The notes under the pieces: generated by a model
Database searches by the model: none
Seen by the model: the letters and a program-made list of their open reading frames with translations, nothing else
Told to the model about the DNA's origin: nothing
Position numbers and translations under genes: made by a program
Part shown: positions 34,101 through 43,963 of the stretch, one piece after another
Numbering within the stretch: position 1 is the stretch's first letter
Layout: each line of letters opens with the position of its first letter
Source: Nephrocerus scutellatus
Lineage: Eukaryota > Arthropoda > Insecta > Diptera > Pipunculidae
Reading direction: 5' to 3'
Assembly (NCBI GenBank): GCA_947095585.1
Contig: OX352763.1
Span: 48,423,981-48,487,980 of the forward strand
Length of the DNA: 64,000 nucleotides

Positions 34101-34167
34101 GAATAATGCGACTTTGGAGCGCTTGTGATAACGACTCCTTGGAGGAAGTAACCTGAATCGCAAACAT
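31136..34167 (-). CDS. MED18: Mediator complex subunit 18, complete, four exons
   Basis: Exons on the minus strand are 34037-34167, 33893-33983, 31430-31625 and 31136-31374. All introns have GT and AG ends and compatible phases. The coding sum is 657 bases, 218 residues, close to the length I recall for the fly protein (about 217). The start is the ATG at 34165-34167, followed by FAIQVTSSKESL; the stop is TAA at 31136-31138 after DYKRLGSIP. Conserved stretches include PNQEYLLQGSILDSAV, LTELGCRLDFEFI, FRKGRMKITVSKVFK, and QSYLVELSVLAP. MED18 is a beta-barrel subunit of the Mediator head module, pairs with MED20, and helps RNA polymerase II initiation in the nucleus. No defect is visible, so it is probably functional. 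Intron 1 is 53 bases and intron 3 is 55 bases, but intron 2 is 2267 bases and is filled with family A and B repeats. Confidence 0.93.
32030..33180. repeat. Family A repeats inside MED18 intron 2
   Basis: Units in both orientations: GGCTTCCGAGCACCACTTTC, GGGGAGACGCCTCCTTTAGG, AGTGGGTGAGCCTAAATATT (32560), AACCAAATACAACTTGATCA (32797), and a reverse part at 32900-33175 containing CTCTAACTCTGTCGAG. The short frames here are shared with other family A sites and are not genes. The flanking intron parts at 31626-32030 carry no gene. Confidence 0.6.
33285..33775 (+). repeat. Family B repeat inside MED18 intron 2
   Basis: Starts CCCATAAAAATTAATTTTTT (33280) and AAATTCTCACAACGCACACA, passes through CATCGAAGACACACATGTGT (33508), GGTATGGGAGCCCCCCGACC and CGGGCTGCAGGAAGTGGG, and ends CACACGGGCAAGTGAAGTTA with ATATAGAGAATTTAAAA. 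Both ends are present. It also contains the GCAGCG/GCTGCTC stretch seen in the 1.22-kb duplication. Confidence 0.65.
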
Positions 34168-34925
34168 TTTAAATTGAGGACATAGACTTTCAGAATTCAA
34201 GCTGCACAAGTGCACATGCACAATCACAAATTACACAATTATTTTGTACAATGAAGCTGTTCCGAACAGTTCAGAGCATAAAATATCAGGTACTCGTGTT
34301 CAATGATAAATATTTCTGTCTGAGACTGTTCTACTTTGTGTTCAATGACTCTGTTCTGGACAGTTTTTCTGCACCTACTCTTGAGGTAGAACAAATTTGT
34401 GATAAATGTCAAAATCAGCTGTAATTGCAAATTTCATGCTTTCTACTCGGCGTTGCTGGAACTTGTATCACTTGAAAAACTATTTCCACTTTGCGAATCA
34501 CTATCAAACACTTCAAATACCATTTGTTAAAAAAATCCAGCTCCATTCTTTTTTAATTTATATTTCACGATTGCTCTTACACCTCAGACAAAACTAAAAT
34601 AAACTGAACTTTTCACATATGACTGTAATTTTATGTTACTGACATTATTCACAAATTTGTGCTGTTTTGTTCTGCCTTTTTTCTCATTGAACAAAATTAA
34701 AGCTCTGTTAAGTTGATTACCAAAATGCTATTGATAAAATTTCCCATGTTATTATAAAATAACTATAACATTCGTGTAGTGTCAATCTCTTTTGGCCAAC
34801 CACAACTTCAATTTAACTATAGTTTGCAAAAAATCTAGAAAATTCTGTTACTTTAACAATTTACCATTGGTAATTGGTAATTGTTTCGTATTTGGTTTGA
34901 GAAATTAGACAGATACAAAAACACT
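34168..34925. other. Upstream of MED18; no further gene
   Basis: Immediate 5' flank of MED18. No TATA box is obvious within 100 bases of the start codon. 34745-34800 holds a reverse piece of family C (AACTATAACATTCGTGTAGT, GGCCAACCACAACTTCAATT). Short reading frames here have no similarity. Confidence 0.4.
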
Positions 34926-35378
34926 ATGTCATTCCGCCAAGCCACACAGTGATTCGTTCTGCGTACTTCTCCCCTCGTTTCCTTCCCCATTACCAACAAA
35001 ATAATTTTTCGGTCCGTGAATTGGTACGACTGCGTGAATCAAAATAATTTTTTGATTCTACGATTTCTCGCACTACCACAAAGATAAAATATTCCAAGGC
35101 CATTTTGTTTTTAGTTTCCGCTGGTCACCAACGTGGAGGTAGTACGTGCACTTGCGAATCACTCATGGATGCAATACATTTGCGACCACCTCTACTCTGC
35201 TTTTATGCTTACGCAGCATAAAATCGACTTTTTCACGATGCATATACAGTCCGCAGTGTCAAAAATAAAATATTTTTACACACGTATGTGAGAAGAGAAT
35301 TAAAATGTTAACGCAGTTTTGATTTTTCAATCAAAAACAGCAAAGAAAGAATCACTGTGTGGCTTGGCGGAATGGTGT
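34926..35378. mobile_element. Short element with inverted ends upstream of MED18
   Basis: CATTCCGCCAAGCCACACAG with TGATTC at 34930-34956 and its complement GAATCACTGTGTGGCTTGGC with GGAATG at 35349-35375 are inverted over about 26 bases. The 390-base interior is non-coding. It looks like a MITE, but no target duplication was identified. Confidence 0.55.
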
Positions 35379-35484
35379 TTTCGTGTTTCGTCTAACAAAG
35401 TTTGAACTCCTTGAAAATACCTAAAGGGCCATTTTGGTCGCAAAAAGTTGTAAAGTGAAAAATTACGAGTTCGTATACTCACGA

Positions 35485-35855
35485 AAGGTATAGGATACAA
35501 TTTAATTGTTGTGTGATGCGTTTTCTTTCCTTGTGTAGTGTAACTTAAATGTAAAAAGTACAAAAATTGTCGCTTTTTGCGAATCGGTTCACTTTTTCCC
35601 CAACCAGACTCACAACTCGCCTACTCGTAAATAGGCGAGAAGTCTTTCAATATCAAATTTTGAAGAAAAAAAAATCGGGACCAGTGCTGCTGAACTTACT
35701 TTAATCAGTATTATACTTCTATACTGTACTACAATTTAATTTTTGTGTGATGCTTTTTCTCTCCTTGTGTAGTGTAACTTAAATCTAAAAAGTAAAAAAA
35801 TTGTCGCTTTTTGCGAATCGGTTCATTTTTTCCCCAACCAGATTCACAACTGTAG
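35485..35855 (+). repeat. Tandem duplication of about 125 bp
   Basis: A unit running from ATACAATTTAATTGTTGTGT, through TCCTTGTGTAGTGTAACTTA and GTCGCTTTTTGCGAATCGGT, to CCCAACCAGACTCACAACT occurs at about 35488-35613 and again at 35728-35853 with a few differences. The intervening 115 bases are not repeated. Confidence 0.75.
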
Positions 35856-36107
35856 AGATATATTGCTCGTATAGTTACTACAGATTAGTTATATGTTGTG
35901 CTTTTTGAATTTCTTTGTTCTTTTAGGTTTATATTCTCGTGTTTTATTTTTATTTATTTATCTGTAGTGAAAAATACCAATCGAACTGTCTCATCTCTAT
36001 GGTATAGGGTGGTCCAACGAAAACGCACTCTGTTAATTGTAAATAAAACAAAAAGTTTTCAGAGAATTATCTTAATATTTCTTATTATAATAGAAGAATC
36101 TATGACA

Positions 36108-36835
36108 ATTATGTGTGAAACAAAATATCGGCCAAATGCTCGCCACGGCTTTGGTGGCATACATCTATCCGATGGTCCATATTTTCAATGACTCTGAGAC
36201 ATAATTAAGGTTCAATGTCGTTAATGTGCCGAATTATCTCATCCTTTAGCTCTCCACCACGTGAGATAACACGGCCATTGAATTTCTCGCGCAAAAGAGT
36301 CATTATTTCGGTGGCTGTATGGCAAGTGGCACCATCCTGTTGGAAGCACATATCGTCCAGGTCCATATCCTCAATTTCTGGCCATAAAAAGTATGTTATC
36401 ATCTTGCGATAGCGAACACCATTCACTGTAACTGCTTGTCCGACCTCATTTTCGAAGAAGTACGGCCCGATGACGCCGCCAGCCCATAAACCACACCAAA
36501 CAGTCACTCTTTGAGGATGCATCGGCTTTTCAACAATCACTCGTGGATTCTCATTTGCCCAAATGCGGCAATTCTGCTTGTTAACGAATCCACTAAGGTG
36601 AAAGTGTGCCTCGTCGCTGAAAATGATTTTCTTTGTAAAGTCACCATTCACTTCTGTCTGTTCAACCAACTATTCGGCGTATTGACGACGCTTGAAATGG
36701 GTAGTAGGCTTCAGGTCTTGAGTCAATTGAACCTTGTAAGCGTGTAAATTCAAATCTTTATTCAAAATTCGCATCAGTGATGTTCGTGAGATGTTCTACC
36801 GATTGTGGACACATTTGGTCGATTATGCTGACCAA
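36108..36835 (-). pseudogene. Mariner-like transposase, copy A (3' proximal), deleted
   Basis: From about 36790 downward the frame shows the HTH-proximal end, then FSDEAHFHLSGFVNKQNC (first catalytic Asp), WCGLWAGGVIGPYFF, QQDGATCHTA (second catalytic Asp), and FNGRVISRG. The protein then jumps straight to ELKDEIIRHIND. In related transposases about 40 residues with the W-PRS-DLTP-D-F-WG motif lie between, so the third catalytic residue is deleted (join at about 36247-36252). A stop follows DIEP at 36205-36207, and the C-terminal tail (LCLRVIENM) continues in frame to about 36108. A frame break separates the N-terminal part near 36670. Not functional. Confidence 0.8.
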
Positions 36836-36854
36836 AAAATCACGAAAAAATCAT

Positions 36855-37330
36855 CGCCACCACGTGAGATAACACGGCCATGGAATTTCTCGCGCAAAAG
36901 AGCCATTGTTTCGTTGGCTGTATGGCAAGTGGCACCATCCTGTTGGAAGCACATATCGTCCAGGTCCATATCCTCAATTTCTGCCCATAAAAAGTCCGTT
37001 ATGATCTCGCGATAGCGAACACTCGTGGATTCTCATTTGCCCAAATGCGGCAATTCTGCTTGTTAACGAATCCACTAAGGTGAAAGTGTGCCTCGTCGCT
37101 GAATATGATTTTCTTTGTAAAGTCACCATTAACTTCTGTCTGTCCAACCAACCATTCGGCGTATTGACGACGCTTGAAATGGTCAGTAGGCTTTAGCTCT
37201 TGAGTCAATTGAACCTTGTAAGCGTGTAAATTCAAATCTTTATTCAAAATTCGCATCAGTGATGTTCGTGAGATGTTCTACCGATTGTGGACACATTTGG
37301 TCGATTATGCTGACGAAATGCATTTTGATT
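36855..37330 (-). pseudogene. Mariner-like transposase, copy B, deleted
   Basis: From 37256 the frame reads MRILNKDLNLHAYKVQLTQE, then HFKRRQYAEWLV, then FSDEAHFHLSGF. It is cut at WANENPRV, where about 120 bases present in copy A (36418-36538) are missing; the break lies at CACTCGTGG (37019-37027). It then resumes with the QQDGATCHTA region (complement of 36925-36990) and stops at CCACCACGTGAGATAACACG near 36860, the same boundary as in copy A. Copies A and B therefore share the deletion that removed the third catalytic residue. Upstream (37330-37509) lies the 5' end and TIR. Confidence 0.75.
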
Positions 37331-37519
37331 TGAACGCCCATTTTCGTAAAAGGCTTAAACAATCTTAACGCGCTGCTCAATTGTGTACCTCTCCATGGTT
37401 GAATTTGTCAAACACTGAAACAAAGAAATGTAAAATTAAGTTGGGCAAAAAACTTGACGTTAAGGTGTGACTCACAATTAACATCGTGCATTATGGTTGG
37501 ACCACTCGATAAATAAAAA

Positions 37520-37937
37520 TATACTACTTCTCTCGTGTGGCTAACCACAATTGCTATTTAACAGCCGGACATTTTTTCTCGCACGCCACAAATGTAAATC
37601 AAGCGCAATGCTATAGATAGGCGTTTTTATTTGCCGAGGAATAAGGAATTAGAATTGGAAAAGTAGCAAAACAGCAGGTTTTCTTATTCCAAAGACCACT
37701 CTATGACACTACACGAATGTTATAGTTAATTTATAGTAACATGGAAATGTTATCTATAGCATTATGGTAACATTGAAAAATATACTACTTCTCTCGTGTG
37801 GCTAACCACAATTGCTATTTAACAGCCGGACATTTTTCTTGCACGCCACAAATGTAAATCAAGCGTAATTTATTTGCCGAGGAATAAGGAATTAGAATTG
37901 GAAAAGTAGCAAAACAGCAGGTTGTCTTATTCCAATA
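37520..37937. repeat. Duplicated family C plus MITE unit
   Basis: TCTCGTGTGGCTAACCACAA, TTTAACAGCCGGACATTTTT, GCACGCCACAAATGTAAATC, then TTGCCGAGGAATAAGGAATT and AGCAAAACAGCAGGTT, occur at about 37530-37690 and again at about 37790-37937, an offset of about 250 bases. The second unit ends inside the palindrome boundary. Confidence 0.65.
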
Positions 37938-39342
37938 CTGATACAACACAGTAAAGCTATGGGGCGGTAACCAGTTACACTGGAGCGGTCGGATTTCTTT
38001 GGTACTGGTACTACTTTGGCTAACTTCCAGTTGTCTGGAAAGTATCCATTATTAAGGCAATTGTTGAATATAATGGTCAACAACAGAATTGACATATCCG
38101 GCAGCTTTCTAAGCAGGAAATTTGAAATCCCGTCAGAGCCCGATGATTTTTTAGAGTTTCCACTCATAATTAAATCGCTGACAACCGCTGTCCCTGTAAA
38201 CATATCCACGTCTACGGGAGCGTTTGCTGGATTGTCTTCGCTGAATTGCACTTCAAAATTTCTTGGGGAAGCATGATTACTGTACAACGCAGTTGCGAAA
38301 ATACAGACTGATATTCGTCATTAACTGTGTTTAGAGTCCTGTTGAAGATCCTCTGAAGGCGTTTCCTTAGCCTTTGCTTGTGAGCATATATTGCTTGAAT
38401 ATTCTCAGGTAGATGTTGAAAGCGATCCCTGCTAGAGCAAACAGTTTTCTGCCGATCTATGGCTGTGTTCACTGAAGTCTCGAAATTTTTGATAGCATCA
38501 TCAATTTCGCTGTTCTACAGATTTCTACAAGCCGCTGGAATTTGAAGTCCAGCTTCGACTTCTGATCTAAACCGGTTCCAGTTTATTTTCGCAAAGTTGA
38601 TGTGTAGTTCAGGTGTTGGGGTAACTTGTACAATTCGCTGATTCAACCTCACTCGAAGCTCTATGGCCAAATGATCCGAATCACTATCATGTGCAAAACA
38701 GGAATAATTCCTTAATTCCGGCAGGATGTTGACGAAATTTGTCGTTGCCAAGAAGAAATCCAGCGTGGATGGTGTCCGAGGATATGTTTTCCGGAGCTGG
38801 GAAACAACAGCCATGGTATGCTGCTGAGGATTTGAATCCAGCCAATCTGCCATGGGCTTTCCTTGGTTGTTGCATACTTCATCTTGCCATCGGGTGTGCC
38901 TAGCGTTAAAATCCCCTCCAACCACACAGTATGTGTGCCCAGAGGAGATGCCGCAGACAGTTTGCAGATCCCGTTGAATGTTTTCCCTCGTTGCATTACA
39001 GTGATTGTACACTGATATTACCAACAAGGTCTCAACCTCGTTGACTTTGATGCTGACAGCTGTTGCTTCCATGCTACGCAATCCACTGATTTGCACCTTT
39101 TCGCCTGCCATAGTGTTCCTGATAAGGACCGCCGTCCCAGAGCAATCACTGCTTTTGTCAACCCTGTGGATGTTGTATCCGTCTGGACTGAATGGGTTTC
39201 TCCCTGTGAGATCAGTTTCCTGTAAAAGAAGAATGTCAGGTTTATTAGTTTTAATAAATAATTTTAGTGTGACACGCCTAGCTAACGAATAAATAGAGTT
39301 TACATTATATGAGAATATACTTATCCTGCTTATTGTGAACAT
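37934..39342 (-). pseudogene. Jockey-type LINE ORF2, copy 1 (endonuclease, RT start), 3'-truncated
   Basis: From 39342 downward: endonuclease with SYNVNSIYS, LLLQETDL, VVGGDFNARHTRW, and DSDHLAIELR, ending in a stop after AACRNL (38515-38517). It continues in frame with NTAIDRQKTVCS to 38212. A shifted frame then gives the start of reverse transcriptase (SSGSDGISNFLL, DNWKLAKVVPVPKK, GYRPIALLC). The element stops there at about 37934, before the catalytic YADD motif. Loss of the 3' end is unusual for LINEs and points to a later rearrangement. The first Met context (MFTISRISIFSYN) overlaps the end of the upstream gag frame. Confidence 0.85.
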
Positions 39343-40800
39343 AATTCACAAATAAGTCGACCCAAAACGGTTGTTTTGGACTTGTCATCAAGATTGCTAT
39401 AATTAGCACGACTTCTCTTGCTTTCTGCAAAATTGTGAAAAGGTCTGCTCCAAATAGCCTTTCCGTATCGTCGAAGATGTTAGACTTTCCAGTAGATGGT
39501 GCCGGTTTTGGAGCTTGCTTACTTACTGGTTTTTTGCTTGCTTGGATGGTTAGTGGTGGTTTGTTGATTGTTGCTGGCTTGCTAGCAGTCCCCATAGCAG
39601 CTATAATAGCAAAGCTATCTCCTTTCACTATAGCTTTTGCAGCAGATTTCTGGGCGAACTTATGCTGCTCCATCTTCTTTTGGGTGGTTTTTACTGTTTC
39701 CGCCATTTTTTCTTTATATTTAGGACATCCTCGATAGTTTGCAGGATGTCCAGATTTTTGGCAATTTGTGCAGACGTTGTCGTCTTTCTTGTTGTCTCGG
39801 GCATTGGCCAGGTAAGTGTTCGTCCTTGCACTTTACGCAATATATATCATGCCGCAATTGCTTGCTATATGTCCAAACTTTTGGCAGTTTCTGCACTGCC
39901 TACCGGTTTAAGTTTTTCCCAATGTACCAACTGGTTCATCAGGAGGGTTTTTGAGCAAACTGCTGCCTTATCGCAGTTCTTCTCAAGTTCGACAATGAAA
40001 TTGTTAAATTTCCTGTCGGTCCTCTGAGATTTGAAGGGTTTGACCTCCAGTACAGGGATACCCTCTGCCGTTAATGCATCCTTGACATCATCAGTATCGA
40101 AGGAGTGGTGTATGCCTTTTAGGACCAACATTTCTTTACGGTCCTCCTTAGCAGTGTAAGTGTTAAATTCAGTCTTTCCCGATTGTAGGAAAGACCGAAT
40201 TTTCTGGTGCCCATCTTTGTTTATGGCCGTAACGACCGACTTACTGCTGTTGATGTTGCGAGTTCTGCAACTAATGTTGGCACTCTTCGCGAACTTAGAT
40301 AGTTTTGCAACGTTGAGTCTAAAACAGACTATTGGCGGCATAGCAAATGGTTTCGATGTTGGTCCCGTAATTGGGGCTTTTTTGCTTGCTGAAGGTGGTG
40401 CCTTCTTAATTTTGTGCCTCTTTTGCCTTGGCTGTTTTCTCTACAGCAATGACTTTCGGCGGTTATCTCAATTCATCATCATCTTCTCCTGCAGTGAATG
40501 CTGTTAGTGGCGATGATGGTCTGGAATTTCCAGACAACCTCCTTCTTTTGGCCATGGGAGAAGACCGATGTTTACGACTATCTTCATCGCTGCTGCTGGA
40601 TTCGGACGCATCATTGTCCGCTAACTCGCCAAGGCTCATGTTCTCCTTTTCAGAGGAAGTAGAGTCTTCGCAAAGCTGGTTGACTTCATCCAGTCTTTCG
40701 TACAGAGATGCGAGGAAGTCACCACCATGGTTGGAGACTTCTTGTCTAGTTAAGGTTAATACCCATTAACCTTTTCCTTCCGTTTCTGTTTTTTACCCAT
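39305..40800 (-). pseudogene. Jockey-type LINE ORF1 (gag with zinc knuckles), copy 1
   Basis: ATG at 40800 opens MGKKQKRKEK but is stopped after 14 codons. The rest appears in shifted frames: a Ser/Asp-rich N-terminal region (SSSSDEDSRKHRSS), then MPPIVCFRLNVAKLSKFAKS, KEMLVLKGIHHSFDTDDVKD and VKPFKSQRTDRKFNNF. CCHC knuckles follow near 39820-39710 (CTNCQKSGHPANYRGC). A Lys/Ala-rich tail (KTTQKKMEQHKFAQKSAAK) ends at 39305. A stop after DDDELR is shared with copy 2. Jockey-clade ORF1 proteins bind LINE RNA. Confidence 0.8.
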
Positions 40801-40984
40801 TTTATAGGGCTTAAAAATGAAAAAACTTAATCTGAAATTAAATAACTATTAATTGTGCCTGAAATTAAAAAGTAATTAGTGAAATATGTTTAAAAGTCGC
40901 AGGTAGCGAAATGCTCGCTTTTTGGTGTGAGGGTTTTTTTTCCGTAGCCGGTAGCAGGTAGCTGAGCGATGTGCTCGTGTTCAG

Positions 40985-42180
40985 CGCTCAATGCTGACTG
41001 GTAAGTGCAACCATTTCAGTTATCAGTTGTCCATGACTCTGTTTGCGATGTTATGTATGTCGGGATCCAACATGAAAACATTTTACTAAATTATCTTATT
41101 TTCTTTTGTGCTGTTCTTCGCAAAAACGTGATCCATCCACATTAGTGTAATGAAATAAAAGTGGCTCAAATTTTTAACGTTGGTTCTTTCAATCGTTAAT
41201 TCACTTTATGGTGTATGCGTTGTTGCCGTATTTCAGTATTAGATATGTACAGTACTTATTATGAGTTACGGTTTTTTCAGTATTTGCAAATACATGTCCC
41301 GATTTGCGTACTAGAGCCCAAAAGAAAACAACGCAAATCGAAACACATTGCGTATATCCCTTTACTATTGGTGGTAGATTGTTTCAAAAAAAGCTATTTT
41401 TGTTACGCAAATCAAAACAAATTTTCCTATATCCATATTCATTGGTTCCAAAGATTGTAAATATTTATATTTTAATTTCAATATGGCTGGATGTGTTTTA
41501 GGCTTTCCCGAATTTTTTGCATATCTCTACCACAAAATGCCCTAACCGCTGTAGCCAGGATATTTGTCGATTTCGATATATAGTATGTCTTTTCTCCTTT
41601 GTTAAATCCCTTTAATATGTGCTCCTTTAGCTGAAAGTGGCCTTTCGCTTCTTGCAGGCCATTGTTTTGTAGCATAAACGTGGAAAATAAAAAAAAATTG
41701 CGCAGCTTAGCAGAAGAATTGTTTTGGTCGTGAGAAAAAGAGCGTACATTACTCGCTGAAAAGTGCTTATCGTGCTCGTTAGATTGCCGCACTCAGATAC
41801 CGCCTCGTGCTACCGATTTTCTTCAAATTTTATACGCATGTGTATCTTCGATAGACAACACTTTCTGTAAAAATTTGGATAGTGATAGGGCCCCTGGGTC
41901 GGGGGGCACCCATACAAGTTTTATATGCATGTCTATCTCCGATGGACAAGACTTTTTTTAAAAATTGGAAGTGAAATGGCCCCGGGGTCGTTTTAAAAAA
42001 ATTACCCGATTTTATTCAAACTGCACATTGTGTATTCCCGATTAGAGAATTTACACGAAAAATTTTAATTTTTATGGGTTGTTTTTTTCTTCTTGTTACT
42101 TTTATTTTATTGCTTATCTTAACGGTTTTATATTAACAGATTCTTACAAAGGATTTTTACAGGATTTGTTGCTATATATA
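40985..42180 (-). repeat. Segment X, copy 1 (5' flank of LINE copy 1)
   Basis: Shared by 42584-43780 (inverted), 46845-47890 and 51430-52610. Contents: LINE 5'-proximal sequence (to about 41135), a part with the conserved 104-residue frame (41478-41792), a family B repeat at about 41815-42085 (CGATTTTCTTCAAATTTTAT, ATCTCCGATGGACAAGACTT, ending TTTTTATGGGTTGTTTTTTT), and unique sequence to the centre element. Confidence 0.8.
41478..41792 (-). CDS. Hypothetical 104-residue frame in segment X, copy 1
   Basis: The frame begins MRQSNEHDKHFSASNVRSFS, has a central Lys-rich part (KGHFQLKEHILKGFNKGEKT) and ends FCGRDMQKIRESLKHIQPY. No signal peptide, membrane segment or known motif was seen. The identical protein is predicted in the other palindrome arm (42972-43286, plus) and in segment X copy 2 (47187-47501). 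The more diverged copy near 51905-52225 has base changes in this part. The identity across copies is explained by recent duplication, so it is not evidence of selection. It may be an exon or a chance frame. Confidence 0.25.
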   Translation of the reverse strand: MRQSNEHDKHFSASNVRSFSHDQNNSSAKLRNFFLFSTFMLQNNGLQEAKGHFQLKEHILKGFNKGEKTYYISKSTNILATAVRAFCGRDMQKIRESLKHIQPY

Positions 42181-42293
42181 GGGTGTTTTTTTGGGAGGTT
42201 TGTTTTTCCGATAGATGTCGTTTTATTTTATGACAGTTGTTTTGACAGCTCAAAGTGGCATTTCTACTCAGTATTGTTTGGCAAATCATTATG

Positions 42294-42325
<32 letters not shown>

Positions 42326-42583
42326 ACATTTGTGAAAAATAGTCGTGGTAGCCATATGCCAGAAATTGTGTTTAAATGTTAAATGCCAAAAAATTATCTA
42401 CCAAATAAAAAAAATTTTGGTCATTTCATAATTTTATATGTGTTTTATTCAAAAAAAAAATCGGCAACCTCTTAAAAAAACACGTTATATCTAACGGTAG
42501 AAATGCCACTTTGAGCTGTCAAAACAACTGTCATAAAATAAAACGACATCTATCGGAAAAACAAACCTCCCAAAAAAACACCC
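42181..42583. mobile_element. TIR element at the palindrome centre (mariner-type MITE)
   Basis: Begins GGGTGTTTTTTTGGGAGGTT after TATATA and ends with the complement CCTCCCAAAAAAACACCC before TATATA. TIRs are about 88 bases (42181-42268 and 42496-42583) and contain TGACAGTTGTTTTGACAGCT. The spacer holds a run of 29 A (42294-42322) and is not palindromic. TA-rich flanks and the GGGTGTTTTTT ends suggest a Tc1/mariner-type non-autonomous element. The palindrome arms start outside it, so it marks the axis. Confidence 0.6.
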
Positions 42584-43780
42584 TATATATAGCAACAAAT
42601 CCTGTAAAAATCCTTTGTAAGAATCTGTTAATATAAAACCGTTAAGATAAGCAATAAAATAAAAGTAACAAGAAGAAAAAAACAACCCATAAAAATTAAA
42701 ATTTTTCGTGTAAATTCTCTAATCGGGAATACACAATGTGCAGTTTGAATAAAATCGGGTAAATTTTTTAAAACGACCCCGGGGCCATTTCACTTCCAAT
42801 TTTTAAAAAAAGTCTTGTCCATCGGAGATAGACATGCATATAAAACTTGTATGGGTGCCCCCCGACCCAGGGGCCCTATCACTATCCAAATTTTTACAGA
42901 AAGTGTTGTCTATCGAAGATACACATGCGTATAAAATTTGAAGAAAATCGGTAGCACGAGGCGGTATCTGAGTGCGGCAATCTAACGAGCACGATAAGCA
43001 CTTTTCAGCGAGTAATGTACGCTCTTTTTCTCACGACCAAAACAATTCTTCTGCTAAGCTGCGCAATTTTTTTTTATTTTCCACGTTTATGCTACAAAAC
43101 AATGGCCTGCAAGAAGCGAAAGGTCACTTTCAGCTAAAGGAGCACATATTAAAGGGATTTAACAAAGGAGAAAAGACATACTATATATCGAAATCGACAA
43201 ATATCCTGGCTACAGCGGTTAGGGCATTTTGTGGTAGAGATATGCAAAAAATTCGGGAAAGCCTAAAACACATCCAGCCATATTGAAATTAAAATATAAA
43301 TATTTACAATCTTTGGAACCAATGAATATGGATATAGGAAAATTTGTTTTGATTTGCGTAACAAAAATAGCTTTTTTTGAAACAATCTACCACCAATAGT
43401 AAAGGGATATACGCAATGTGTTTCGATTTGCGTTGTTTTCTTTTAGGCTCTAGTACGCAAATCGGGACATGTATTTGCAAATACTGAAAAAACCGTAACT
43501 CATAATAAGTACTGTAAATATCTAATACTGAAATACGGCAACAACGCATACACCATAAAGTGAATTAACGATTGAAAGAACCAACGTTAAAAATTTGAGC
43601 CACTTTTATTTCATTACACTAATGTGGATGGATCACGTTTTTGCGAAGAACAGCACAAAAGAAAATAAGATAATTTAGTAAAATGTTTTCATGTTGGATC
43701 CCGACATACATAACATCGCAAACAGAGTCATGGACAACTGATAACTGAAATGGTTGCACTTACCAGTCAGCATTGAGCGC
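42584..43780 (+). repeat. Segment X, inverted copy in the right arm
   Basis: Mirror image of 40985-42180. It includes the identical 104-residue frame at 42972-43286 on the plus strand and the family B part at about 42690-42955. Confidence 0.85.
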
Positions 43781-43963
43781 TGAACACGAGCACATCGCTC
43801 AGCTACCTGCTACCGGCTACGGAAAAAAAACCCTCACACCAAAAAGCGAGCATTTCGCTACCTGCGACTTTTAAACATATTTCACTAATTACTTTTTAAT
43901 TTCAGGCACAATTAATAGTTATTTAATTTCAGATTAAGTTTTTTCATTTTTAAGCCCTATAAA

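Larger units (their letters stand above)
36005..37509 (-). mobile_element. Mariner-like element with TA flanks and imperfect TIRs
   Basis: Left end TAGGGTGGTCCAACGAAAAC and the complement of the right end TCGAGTGGTCCAACCATAAT agree over most of about 35 bases (both continue to GTTAATTGT). TA stands on both sides (36003-36004 and 37510-37511). This fits Tc1/mariner insertion into TA. The interior carries two damaged transposase copies on the minus strand, one after another. Confidence 0.75.

Noticed and set aside
35898..36191. 97-residue plus-strand frame
   Set aside because: It spans the left TIR and the 3' part of the mariner-like element, in antisense to the transposase C-terminus.
39435..40507. 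Plus-strand frames of 95-121 residues opposite the LINE
   Set aside because: They are antisense shadows of LINE ORF1; the minus strand has zinc knuckles and conserved gag motifs.
42294..42322. A29 run as the poly(A) tail of a retrocopy
   Set aside because: It lies inside the spacer of a TIR element and is matched by a similar run at 48003-48031 in another copy, so it is internal to that element.
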